Assembly (NCBI RefSeq): GCF_965363235.1
Contig: NC_134844.1
Location: forward strand, 49,224,872-49,288,871
Origin: Mytilus galloprovincialis
Taxonomy: Eukaryota > Mollusca > Bivalvia > Mytilida > Mytilidae
Reading direction: 5' to 3'
DNA length: 64,000 nucleotides
This document shows, piece after piece, positions 1-9,494 of this stretch. The first letter of the stretch is position 1. Each line of letters begins with the position of its first letter. Below the pieces are notes generated by a model. The model was not told where the DNA came from. It did not search any database and worked only from the letters and a program-made list of their open reading frames with translations. The position numbers and the translations under genes are program-made.

Positions 1-240
1 CCTGTACAGCGATAGTTGGAAATATCTCAGAAGTCTCATAGCACAAGATTTTGTTTTCTTAATTCAACTTAAGAATAGATCCAGTATTGTTTTTGCTTCA
101 TTTGAGAGGATAGATAGTACCAACTATTTGTGTACGCCTATTTTGCCTTTCAACAAAGTCTGAAAAATAGTTTGAATTATATATTCAATACAATGTACAT
201 TAAAAGATGTTTATTGATATCAAAATTGTGTATTTTTCGT
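1..240. repeat. Diverged direct repeat, left copy
   Basis: This stretch is clearly similar, in the same orientation, to 3211-3406. Both begin CCTGTACA, share 'AAGTCTCAT.GCACA', 'TTCAACA.AGTCTGA', 'ATTCAATACAAT' and end in 'GATGTTTATTGAT...TTTTTCGT'. The two copies lie about 3.2 kb apart and flank a decayed TE-like ORF, so they could be remnants of terminal repeats or of a segmental duplication. The left copy may extend beyond the window edge. Confidence 0.7.
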
Positions 241-437
241 AATTAATTATAACACATGTCTAAACGAATCCAAGGAATAAGCAAGCATTTATATAATGTC
301 TTTGGTTTTTTTTAAAGACACAGTTTTCTAATTATTATAAGTTGTAATGAGGGCTTATTTAAACACGAAATTGATAATAGAAAAGTGGTCCTTCATTTAC
401 ATGAATCTACTAAATTACTTGGAAATTAAATGATTTA
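241..437. other. Non-coding spacer
   Basis: A+T-rich sequence between the diverged repeat and the hammerhead repeat. I see no ORF, hairpin or known repeat in it. Confidence 0.4.
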
Positions 438-515
438 GAACAACTTTTTGAAATTTTGGATCCTCAATGCTCTTCAACTTTGTACTTGTTTTGCTTTATA
501 AATATTTTGATATGA

Positions 516-559
516 GCATCACTGGGTAGTCTTATGTAGACGAAACGCGCGTCTGGCGT
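516..559 (+). ncRNA. Type I hammerhead ribozyme relic (core mutated)
   Basis: The order is stem I strand GCATCA, core CTGGGTA (consensus CTGATGA), stem II GTCT/AGAC, GAAA, a very short stem III within ACGCGCGT, cleavage triplet GTC, then stem I partner TGGCGT. The changed core and an A-C mismatch in stem I suggest it is inactive. Confidence 0.65.
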
Positions 560-867
560 ACCAAATTATAATCCTGGTACCTTTGATAACTTTTAACACC
601 ACTGGGTCGATGCCACTGCTGGTGAACGTTTCGTCCCCGAGGGTATCACCAGCCCAGTAGTCAACATTTCGGTTTTGAATCTATCAATATTGTGGTCATT
701 TTTATAAGTTTTCTGTATACAAAACTTTGGAATTTTCGAAAAACTAAGGATTTTCTAATCCCGGGCATAGATTACCTTAGCCGTATTTGGAACAACTTTT
801 TGAAATTTTGGATCCTCAATGCTCTTCTACTATGTACTTGTTTGGCTTTATAAATATTTTGATATGA

Positions 868-917
868 GCGTCACTGGTGAGTCTTATGTACATTTAGACG
901 AAACGCGCGTCTGGCGT
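868..917 (+). ncRNA. Type I hammerhead ribozyme relic (one core change)
   Basis: Stem I GCGTCA/TGGCGT is complete. The core reads CTGGTGA (A6 to G), stem II is lengthened by a six-base insertion in its loop, GAAA is intact, and the cleavage triplet is GTC. The A6 change is expected to impair cleavage. Confidence 0.7.
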
Positions 918-1260
918 CCTAAATTATAATCATGGTATCTTTGATAACTATTCACACAACATTCAAAGAGGGGGTTATATTTTGTGGTTTGAAAACATAT
1001 TCAACAGTATTTGAAAAGAAATTTATGAAAAATTTGAAAACAATTCTCACAATTCACAAAGGGATGATCAGGATGAATCTGAAACTGAGCCAAAACAGAT
1101 GTTGGAAAACACAGAAAGTCTCTTATCAGATACAATAACAAGTGATGAATGTTATGTACACAAGTGCCATTGAAAATTCTGAGGTTATTGAAATCCCAAA
1201 TTTATGCCTACACCACAAACAAATCAGTCAACATCTGGATAATGTCACCATAATAATAGT

Positions 1261-2710
1261 GAAGTAATCCAAAGTCTAGTTAAACGAATCAATGACCTCA
1301 CTGAACAATGTAACACTCTAGCAGACCAAGGTACAAATTTATCTGCATTAAGTTCAAAGAACATTAAATCAACAAACACCATGGAAACACAAACAATGCA
1401 ATATACAAGTGTATCTAATATAAACATCAGGACAACACAACCCATTGGGTCTCACACGGAACCGGAAAATACTAGTCAGCCATTAGACTAATTAAAGATA
1501 CTGTACTAATTGTAAATAATCACACTGAAACTGAAACTTATACAATTTCTCCTAGTTATTCAAAAACTCTTAAGACGCCAAAAATTAATAATTCAAAACA
1601 AGAGAGACTGAACAATCTAGACATGCTAGAGAAAAAACAGTCAAATTAGTTGACCCGAAAGAAACCCTTATAATTGGTAGTTCAACCCTACAAAAGATAC
1701 GTACTCACTCGTAGACTCACGAAAAACACCGTGGTAAAGACAATTCATGGGGCTTATACATCACACATTAGACACGATCTAAAAAAAATGGATTTAAAAG
1801 ATTTAAAAAACAAGAACTATCTCCGACGTATTTAAATTTGAGTATATGTTTAAAACTATCAGTTCGATAACCTTCAGAAGCACACAGATACCATTTAAAT
1901 AACGTTTTCTCTGTTTGTGTTCAGTATTCGCGGTCCTCGTATCTTTCTGTTTACATTCACCAAAACCCCGGGGAAATCTCACATGCGTAGGTGCGTTCTA
2001 AAAGTCATATACGTTCGTACAACAAAGTTTACATTAAAATTATATAATTATCCCGAATAAACAGCTGTCACGGATGCAAAGAGCTATTGGAGAAACAATT
2101 ATTTTAATAAAAAATATAAATCTTTGTAAGATCTAGTTCAAATATTTATGATTTTTCACTTGCTTTCCATCACGATATAATTAACGTGACGATTTTTCAA
2201 ACACAACCAAATCACCCACCATGACAGCATTTTGTCCAATCACAGAAAGGATTTTCGAGCATGCGTATTCTGTTGCCATAGTTAAGCGTCCTTAAGTTCA
2301 AAGGACACAAACCGAAACTATACCGACTACATCTGAAAAATCATTATAGTAAGAGGCAATGGTGCTAGAAACAAGCGTGGTCCTGAACTTGTTGAATGTG
2401 AATTTGTAAATTTGATCAATATAATTTGCAAAACGACTAGGAATGCCAGAATTATTTTAGCCGAATGTCCACCACGACGAGATGCAAATGAGAAAATCGT
2501 TGACCACATAATTGGAAAAGTGGCAAACAGTTATGATGTGGAATCTTTACAAACAGTCGAAAGTGTTATTAGAAAAATAGTCATCTCAACAGCGAACAAA
2601 TCTGGCGTGACGGAATTCACCTCACTGAAAGAGGAACGGCAACCCTTCTCAGACTATACGATGCTTTTGTCAACGTCACAAAAGAAAAGTCGGACACAAC
2701 AACTATAAAT
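1261..2710 (+). pseudogene. Decayed TE-associated ORF with SGNH-hydrolase-like blocks
   Basis: Three blocks in changing frames resemble the accessory ORF of bivalve transposable elements. At 1261-1491 an open stretch of about 76 codons has coiled-coil character (EVIQSLVKRINDLTEQ). At about 1650-1810 come 'ETLIIGSSTLQKI' and, after a frameshift near 1712, 'VVKTIHGAYTSHIRHDLKKM', which look like the first SGNH block. At about 2335-2560 there is 'IIVRGNGA' and then 'ARIILAECPPRRDANEKI', like the later SGNH block. The second and third blocks are separated by about 520 bp of unrelated sequence. Stops and frameshifts rule out a working protein. The assignment rests on motif recall and needs a profile search. 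Confidence 0.5.
1812..2325. mobile_element. Possible insertion splitting the SGNH-like relic
   Basis: About 510 bp with no similarity to the flanking coding relic. Similar short sequences occur at both edges, ACTATCTCCGAC near 1817 and ACTATACCGAC near 2318, which could be an eroded target-site duplication. No terminal inverted repeats are visible. Confidence 0.3.
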
Positions 2711-3210
2711 CTCAACAATTCTCACGTTAGTGCTTGTTTTTTTCTTTTACGAAGAGCGTAACAACTCTCGATTTTGCCGCCATGAGACAAAAATACAGTG
2801 TTGGTCCTGCTAAAAATTTGGACATAAAATGAAAAAATGCCGGTATTCCTTAAATTAGGACACTGTCAATGCATGTTATGCCGAAACTTTTATTTTGCAA
2901 ACAATAAACAAATTTGAATGTTTACATAACATATGAACCTTGTGTGATAATATTGAATGTTAATGTAAAGGAATTGAAAATCCTAAGATCTCTATACAAA
3001 TTGCATAAACAAACAACTCAATAGGCTGTAGTCATGTTTACCTGTGTCGCTGATGGTGGAAGAAGGTCTAGAAACTTTCGGGTATGTCGTCCATCCGTCC
3101 GAAAGACATAGCGTAGTTTTTTCCTGACCTCTTTAGAAAGAAATTATTAAATATTTGTTGTACAGCTTAATAATAAGTCAGTCGCAGCGTATATGATTTT
3201 TTAACATCTG
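2711..3210. other. Non-coding spacer
   Basis: No recognisable gene or repeat. It ends where the right copy of the diverged direct repeat begins. Confidence 0.4.
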
Positions 3211-3406
3211 CCTGTACAACAACTTCCTGTTGCTGATAGCGTGAAATTTTACAAGTCTCATTGCACAGGGAAATTTTTCTTAGTTCAAACTATTTGAGTA
3301 CTACTACTTTGCATTTCAACAGAGTCTGACACATAGTTTAAATTATTTATTCAATACAATAATCATTCAAAGATGTTTATTGATAAAGAAGTTTTGCATT
3401 TTTCGT
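3211..3406. repeat. Diverged direct repeat, right copy
   Basis: Same-orientation partner of 1-240, with several substitutions and a small internal insertion near the start. See the left copy for the shared blocks. Confidence 0.7.
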
Positions 3407-4340
3407 ATGTTTTTGATTTTTTTATACCAATAACGTAGATAAAAGTGTTTGCTTAGTTCAGAAAAATAAGAGATAACAAAAATATTCCGACCGGCAAGTA
3501 TAATGCCTCGAGAAAAAATATTTGGACTGCATGTCTTAGTATAAACATTAGATATTATCAACATGCTCCTTAGTTACTCGACCTTTCTTTACAATAATTA
3601 TTGTTAAAAATGATTTATAATTGTTCCAGCATAACCAACGATTTCGGCTGAATCTGTCTATTTTTTTTCGAGCTAGTGTAGATCTGTTTTTGCGAATGAG
3701 AAAACATGCGATAAGTTTAAGTACCTGTTATTTCATATATTTTTTTTACATGACTACCCATCTTATTTTGAATACTAAACATGTTTTGAGCAACAAAGAA
3801 GCACGATTTCCTTGTATTTAACCAAAACAATTAGTTTTTAATATTGTAAAGGTTTTTTTCGAGAGCAACAGTGAAACCGTCCGGAAATCTTGAATAAGAA
3901 AAAAAGTATTCTTGACTTTAAAAAATGACTATTTCTAGTTTATAGCTGTAATTAAGTGAAGAACAATGTCATTTATTCCCAATAAATCAACAAATTAGAA
4001 AGGAAGTCTGTTTGTTTACATTTTTGTTCATATTCACTCGAAAAAATTTGTCACACTCTCAGTATAGAAAAGCATTAGTCAAACAGATAACGAGGTGTCG
4101 AGCCCCTTAAAAAAATTACAGTATTTTAATAATAAATGTCACCATGCAATGGCTTGGACTCCTGACGATGGACATGGCCATGGTGAATTAGTTCATTCTC
4201 ATTGGTCTAAATAGATGTTCGAAACACCTTGTGATCTATGGAATTGGGGTGCTGGGATAGGATTTGACAACGATTTATTGAAATATTCACCAGCAAGGCA
4301 GAGCACGTTAAATGAAAACGTATTGACAACAAAGATGATG
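3407..4340. other. Non-coding spacer
   Basis: Only short random ORFs on either strand. I see nothing that supports a gene or a known repeat. Confidence 0.4.
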
Positions 4341-4351
4341 GTAACAAAAAT

Positions 4352-5026
4352 CAAATCAACCAAATTGAGAAGGTCCAACGAAGAGCTGCTCGCTATATGG
4401 ATATAGGAAGATGTGGTGTGAGTGCCAATGAGACAACTCTCCATCCAAATAACAATTTAAAAAAGTAAACCATTATAGGTCAATGTACGGCCTTCAACAC
4501 GGAGCCTTAGCTCACACCGAACAACAAGCTATAAAGGGCCCCAAAATTACTAGTGTAAAACCATTCAAACGGGAAAACCAACGGTCTGATCTATATAAAA
4601 AAACGAGAAACGAGAAACACGTATAAATTACATAAACAAACGACAACTACTGTACATCAGATTACATGTAATAGATACCACAATACCAGCTTGGTCTCAA
4701 ATATGCTTGATCACCTACAGTGGCCTACATTAGAATTGAGACGAATACAAACAAGACTAGTGATATTCTATAAAATAATATATCAACACATAGCAATCTA
4801 CCCTAAAGATCTCCTCGTAAAACATGTAAAATCAGACAGTAGAACAAGACATAAACATACCAACCACTTTAAACAAATTCAAACAAATAAAGACTCTTAC
4901 AAGTTCTCATTTTACCCACATGCAATAGTACAATGGAACCTACTTCCTGCATCAGCAATCCTTTATACAACAATCGAAGGCTTCAAAGAGCAGATTTCTA
5001 TATCTGCACTTTCACAGATATTCTAA
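4352..5026 (+). pseudogene. Non-LTR retrotransposon reverse transcriptase, C-terminal relic, split by a SINE
   Basis: The first piece, about 4352-4405, reads QINQIEKVQRRAARYM, the segment that follows the polymerase domain in jockey/CR1-like elements. The second, about 4664-5026, reads NRYHNTSLVSNMLDHLQWP and continues through 'FYKIIYQHIAI' and 'YKFSFYPHAIVQWNLLP' to a stop, which is the usual end of these polyproteins. The pieces are collinear and are interrupted exactly by the SINE at 4400-4661. No catalytic domain remains, so this is a 5'-truncated dead copy. Its 3' flank runs directly into a palindrome at 5047. Confidence 0.8.
4400..4661 (+). mobile_element. SINE (GTGAGTGCCAATGAGAC family), truncated
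   Basis: It carries 'GATGTGGTGTGAGTGCCAAT', then 'GTACGGCCTTCAACACGGAG', 'AAGCTATAAAGGGCCCC' and 'CATAAACAAACGACAACTAC', the order I know from mussel SINEs. It interrupts the reverse-transcriptase relic between the codons for RYM and NRYHNT. Related copies lie at 38458-38900, and inverted ones at 46095-46165 and 48165-48358. Confidence 0.75.
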
Positions 5027-5046
5027 AAACTGCATAACATGTACTT

Positions 5047-5175
5047 AATAGATTATTTATGTTTTTTAAACATGATGCATTTTCTCATTCTCATCTCATA
5101 GAAGGGTGACAGCCCTGAGATGAGATGAGAATGAGAAAATGCATCGAGTTTTAAAAAAAACATAAATAATCTATT
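5047..5175. repeat. Palindrome 1 (about 53-bp arms)
   Basis: The left arm, about 5047-5099, contains GATGCATTTTCTCATTCTCA. The right arm, about 5119-5175, is its near-perfect reverse complement, with a roughly 20-base loop (GAAGGGTGACAGCCC). It begins 20 bp after the stop codon of the reverse-transcriptase relic, so it may derive from that element's 3' UTR. Confidence 0.85.
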
Positions 5176-5206
5176 TATCACTTTTATGTGTATTTTCGAA
5201 TATTAA

Positions 5207-5369
5207 TTAAGAATTGAATGCTTCTTTTTGTAACTTTATTGGGGTGTAAAAGCGTTGACCGAAGTACATTTTGGATGAAGCGCGTAAGTGCTTCATTCTA
5301 AAAATGTACACACGGTCAACGCTTTTACAACTCTATGAAGTTACAAAAAGAAGCATTCTTAATTCTTAA
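5207..5369. repeat. Palindrome 2 (about 75-bp arms)
   Basis: The left arm, 5207-5281, includes GCTTCTTTTTGTAACTTTAT and GTAAAAGCGTTGACC. The right arm, 5290-5369, reads the reverse complement with a few mismatches, around an 8-base loop. It resembles a foldback or MITE and lies only about 30 bp from palindrome 1. Confidence 0.85.
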
Positions 5370-5434
5370 ATGAACAAGCTGTCGGATAACATATTTATAC
5401 ATGTTATATCAAATAAGCCTGCGCCAAAAAAAAA

Positions 5435-7487
5435 ACGCCTCCAACTAGACCAACTTTGATATCGACAACTACAATATGTAAAGCTCACCAAACGCATAAG
5501 GGCACCTAGACAACCATGTAAGGGCTTAATAACCGGTCAAGGTCTCGTTGTCATTTTGGTTTCTAGTTTCTACCGATATCTTTTCTAGCATAGGACTCGG
5601 ACTTCCTTTGAGCTGAGTTTAACTATTTCACATTAAATGGAGGAACAGGGGAGGTTTTAGATCTAACATTACATGTTCAATCAATTGTTACTGATTTTAT
5701 GCCCTTTATGGGCCCTGTAATTATAGAATTAAAAATATTGTTTTCTAAATATTCTATTCTATGTACTTCTGCCTTACAGTTCAAGAATATCATATACTGT
5801 TAATCTAACTTAAGAGATCAATTCACTTTTTCAGCAGCAACCATTGTAAAATTGTTTGTTTTAAGATAACAAAATATATAAGAAATTAATTGGAAATTGT
5901 TCAGACATTAAGGTTTTTTCAAAATGAGTTGGGGTTGGGGGTGGAGGGCGTTATTTGGTAAATTATTCGAAACGTCTACCCACAAAATAATTTTGAAATG
6001 GCCGATATATTGTATCACAACAAATTATTCGTTGTACTCTAAATATTTTTATGTTTATGACGAATATATAAGGGTCTAAATAAGATTTACACAATGGAAA
6101 ATATTGAGCAAAATATAGGAGAACAAGAAATAACAGCAAACTGGGTTTTCATTAAGTTATTAGAGTCTTGGTAAAGTAATGAAGGACCTTAACTCCTTGG
6201 CGGCTAAAGTAAAAACAAAGTCAGGTAGTTGATTTTCTGTTGAAGGTTGTGCGGTTACATCATATTTGGTAAAATCTACGTCATTTGGTTTCTAATGTCA
6301 ATTATAGCATAACTCTTCTTTTTATAATGAAGCAAACTCAATATAATAATGATTTATCAATTTATTTCGATGGACAAGCAATATAAAAATACAAATATAT
6401 TATGAATTAAATAAAACATTAGTCCATATATCTGGAAACTTTGAATAAGTTACCTTTTAGTCACAATTAGGCAACGAATTTTAATCTTTTGTGGGAGACA
6501 TGGATTTTAAAAAATGCTCATTTCTTTCACAAGGGAAGTGAACGTTCGAATTGTTTTTCCTTAAGGATCAAAAGGGGAGCGGTACGTGCAAAATTGAGTT
6601 TCAAAATAAATGTTTGTCCCTGTATGTTTTTCACAAAAATAAAACACTTTAGACCTTTCTTTATTCATTCATAATATTGCTGTCTTAGACGTTGTCGATT
6701 AGAGAAGAATATTATTAATGAAATTGCAGATTTCTTTTAAATTTCAACAACGATCATCCCTATGAACGGCAATCAACGAGCTTTAACATATATGGTATCG
6801 ACCTGTAAACTTTGTGTCGGTTGTCGCGTTTATGCATCTACACAGTATTCTTTATTGTTTTCCACTTACATGGTATATATCTCATCTATTCCTTCTCTTT
6901 AATTTCTTGCACAAAAGAGTAATATATTTCTATCTACGCGCTAAAGAACCCTGGTAAATTCTCGTAGAGTCTGACTAGGTAGCCTGTTGCAAGGCCAAAT
7001 TTCAACCCTTCGCCAGCATATTCTCATTTTTACTGCCAATTCAAATGTTCTGCCCGTCATCTCGTCAACCCACTAGGAGAACCTACTACTTATACTAATT
7101 GTTAATTTGTTTTCGGAAAAACTATGCATGGAATATTGCCAGTGGACGTTGCGGGTTATAATCAAGCAACAAATTATTATATTTTGCAATTGACTGTATG
7201 AATATGCAAATTAAAAATATTTATTTCATATGTATGTGTTCATCCCCATCCTGAGTCCATAATAGTACAATGACAGATTTTTCTCATATTTTCTCTTCTT
7301 CTTAAATTACTTATAATACGTTTCGTATTAAGACAAGCTGATACAGAGACGCCATGATGGATAAAAGATCACCTCAATAAAAATATCATATTATACTTTG
7401 CTCTTTGTACATTGTTTTTAATTTTGTAGTCCACACATTTTTACAATTTTTCGTCATTTTTAATTGTTTCTGTGCATATATTTATAC
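5435..7487. repeat. Module M, copy A, left part
   Basis: Homologous to 21277-23365 (copy B) and, in part, to 26823-28110, 29616-30903, 30904-32613 and 39884-41680. Similarity starts at ACGCCTC (5435 and 21277). The module contains a segment with TTCTAGCATAGGACTCGGAC, a low-complexity TTGGGGTTGGGG stretch, and no credible coding region. It stops abruptly at ATTTATAC (7480-7487), where copies B and D simply continue, because a 5.7-kb element is inserted there. Confidence 0.9.
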
Positions 7488-7918
7488 AATCATACTTTTC
7501 TAGTATCAGTGACTTGAAAAACGACTAACCAACGACAAATTACGACAACCCAAATGTTAAATCTATATGACTGTATATAAGCACACATGTTCTCTAAATG
7601 ACAATCAGTAAAAGCTATTGTCTATAGTTATTCCGATCCCTTCTTAACCTCGCATTATATCTAAAGACGACAAAACAACAAACATCATAATATAGCATAG
7701 TGGTATATATATTTATTATCTAGACTAATAAAAAACAAGCTATACTACTTCCATTATATAATTGCTAAAACTACATGACAACATATAAAAAATGTAACAA
7801 TATAATCAATAAATGTATCTATGTTTTGGCTTTCTCGGGGGCTACTCACTTTATAAAAAATCTACCTAATCTAAACAATAATTTGAAACATTATTCTAAA
7901 AATAAACTATTAACTATA
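7488..7918. other. 3' non-coding region of the YR element
   Basis: A+T-rich sequence between the insertion junction and the 30-bp minisatellite. No ORF of interest and no clear terminal repeat partner was found elsewhere in the element. Confidence 0.4.
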
Positions 7919-8066
7919 GGATGCGGTGGATATCTGCAACATTGTTTCGGCTGCGGTGGATACCAGGAGCGGGTTTTTCGGCTGCGGTGGATACCAGCAG
8001 CGGGGTTTCTGCTGCGGTGGATACCAGCAGCGGGGTATCGGCTGCGGTGGATACCAGCAGCACGAT
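7919..8066. repeat. 30-bp minisatellite, five units
   Basis: The block TGCGGTGGATACCAGCAGCG recurs with an exact 30-bp step: the octamer TGCGGTGG starts at 7922, 7952, 7982, 8012 and 8042. It is conspicuously G+C rich against its surroundings and sits in the 3' flank of the YR element. Because 30 is divisible by three it keeps two plus-strand frames open by chance (CGGYQQRG repeats). Confidence 0.95.
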
Positions 8067-8486
8067 ATGCAAAATAATCCCATGCTTACTTATACAATAA
8101 TAATTGGAACTGATAATTAAGAATATATACTATACTGATGTATAATTGACTTGGGGGTAAAAAATAATTTCCCTGAAATTAACATGGCCAAATTAAGCGA
8201 ATTTAATACCATTAAATGAGTGAAAGCCCCCAAGATAGATACATCATTTATTGCGATTTAATATTAATTTTTTTTTTTTATTTAGTTATTTAATCTAACC
8301 TAAATTTATTAAAATATGGAATTAAAATGGTCTCCATGTTTTTTTGTTTTTTTTTTTTGTTTTTTTTTACCACTCAAATGTCACATAATGTTACAAAAAA
8401 ACAAAAACAAAAATTACATGTGTGTAAAACTACAAAAAAAAGAAACAATAATAATCTCTCTGAAGCTTTAAACTACAACAAATGAA
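8067..8486. other. YR-element 3' flank with homopolymer runs
   Basis: No ORF is visible. Long T runs lie near 8270-8370 and A runs near 8395-8440, directly downstream of the recombinase stop codon on the minus strand. Confidence 0.5.
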
Positions 8487-9494
8487 TTAGTTATGAAAAC
8501 ACATATCGTGCTGAGCTCTTTTCAATACTTTGGCATCAGTTCGTATGTATCGTATGTAACAGTCTGATGACCACCTGCCTAATGTTTGAATTATATGATC
8601 CTCGACACCACATGCTGCTGCGGATGTAGCTGCTCCTATACGAAAGGAGTGACCACAAAACTTAACAGTATTATAGCCAAGTGTGTCCAATAGTTGTCTC
8701 AATGAAGACATAAATGTTTCCCTGCTTAACGGCGATGATTGAAATTCATCCTCGACAAAAAGTGGAGATTTTGGTAAAGCGCCATTGTTATATCTTATAG
8801 ACAGATACTTATTCATTGTATCCACTGGTTTAAATGTGTCATTTTCATAAATAGTAATATTCACCCCTTGACGAAAGGGATCACGCTTAGATGATCGCAG
8901 GCGAAAAATGAAAAACTGTTTCATCGGATCCACAGTGATATCTTGCAAAAGTACTGTACATGAATTATCATTATAAGACCGACAGGTAAATTCTCCACAC
9001 CTAAGAAAACCAAAAAATGCCATTTTAAAAGCACACTGAAACATGAGGTCTAGCACTGGTGAAAATATTCCTTTCGATAATAAAGCACAAAGCTTATTCA
9101 AAATTGATGATGTAATTGGCAATCTTTCTTGAACAACATTGTTCTGAGGTTTTTTAATACCCCGAAGAATAACTGGTAATCTGATAGCATTCGCCATAGG
9201 ATCATATCCTAAAAATCTTATATAATAATGACGTACTCCGGCAAGATAGAGTTTAATAGTCTGGTGTTTCAGATTAAGTGCTTTTTGACAATAAGTTACG
9301 AAATAGACTAGAAGATCTTCTTTTACATAAGGAAGATTAACTTCGGAGCACGGTTGACCATTCATGACCAGGAAAGTTCTGAAACATTTAAAAGCGGATT
9401 TATATGTCAATCTAGTGCTTTCGCTCAAAGACGCATCCCATAATTCGTCTATCTTTAAATTCAAACCATCATCAGCTCTGAGGGATGCAGACAA
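8487..9494 (-). CDS. Tyrosine recombinase of the YR retrotransposon
   Basis: About 335 codons are open. This enzyme would integrate the circular DNA copy of the element by site-specific strand exchange. The N-terminal half (residues about 15-110) has the SAM-like core-binding fold signature, with 'LWDASLSESTRLTYKSAFKC' and 'QTIKLYLAGVRHYYIRFLG'. The catalytic half shows Arg165 in FLRCGEF, Lys202 in SSKRD, His282 and Arg285 in GHSFR, Trp308 in GRWSS and a nucleophile candidate Tyr316 (or Tyr313) in CYIRYIR. All expected catalytic residues are present, so this is the best preserved part of the element. The first codon of the open stretch is TTG, and the frame is open upstream to about 9540. It overlaps the RNase H frame by 34 bp, so the protein was probably made as part of a longer pol product or by frameshifting. 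Confidence 0.85.
   Translation of the reverse strand: MSASLRADDGLNLKIDELWDASLSESTRLTYKSAFKCFRTFLVMNGQPCSEVNLPYVKEDLLVYFVTYCQKALNLKHQTIKLYLAGVRHYYIRFLGYDPMANAIRLPVILRGIKKPQNNVVQERLPITSSILNKLCALLSKGIFSPVLDLMFQCAFKMAFFGFLRCGEFTCRSYNDNSCTVLLQDITVDPMKQFFIFRLRSSKRDPFRQGVNITIYENDTFKPVDTMNKYLSIRYNNGALPKSPLFVEDEFQSSPLSRETFMSSLRQLLDTLGYNTVKFCGHSFRIGAATSAAACGVEDHIIQTLGRWSSDCYIRYIRTDAKVLKRAQHDMCFHN

Larger units (their letters stand above)
438..955 (+). repeat. Tandem pair of about 349-bp hammerhead-bearing repeats
   Basis: The first unit runs 438-786 and a second, partial unit starts at 787. Each opens with a segment containing 'TTTGAAATTTTGGATCCTCA' and carries a hammerhead-like core near its middle. 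The same family recurs at about 16290-16570, with shorter pieces at 26245-26350, 29040-29140 and 31833-31935. Head-to-tail arrangement of short units that each contain a hammerhead is what is known for retrozyme-like elements and some Penelope-associated repeats; assignment to either class is inference. Confidence 0.8.

Noticed and set aside
5435..7487. Module M as a DNA transposon with terminal inverted repeats
   Set aside because: The first and last bases of copies A and B are not inverted copies of each other, and no transposase remnant lies inside.
7775..8120. Plus-strand ORFs with CGGYQQRG-type repeats
   Set aside because: They are produced by the 30-bp minisatellite, which cannot introduce a stop in phase. 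No start context or homologue is apparent.
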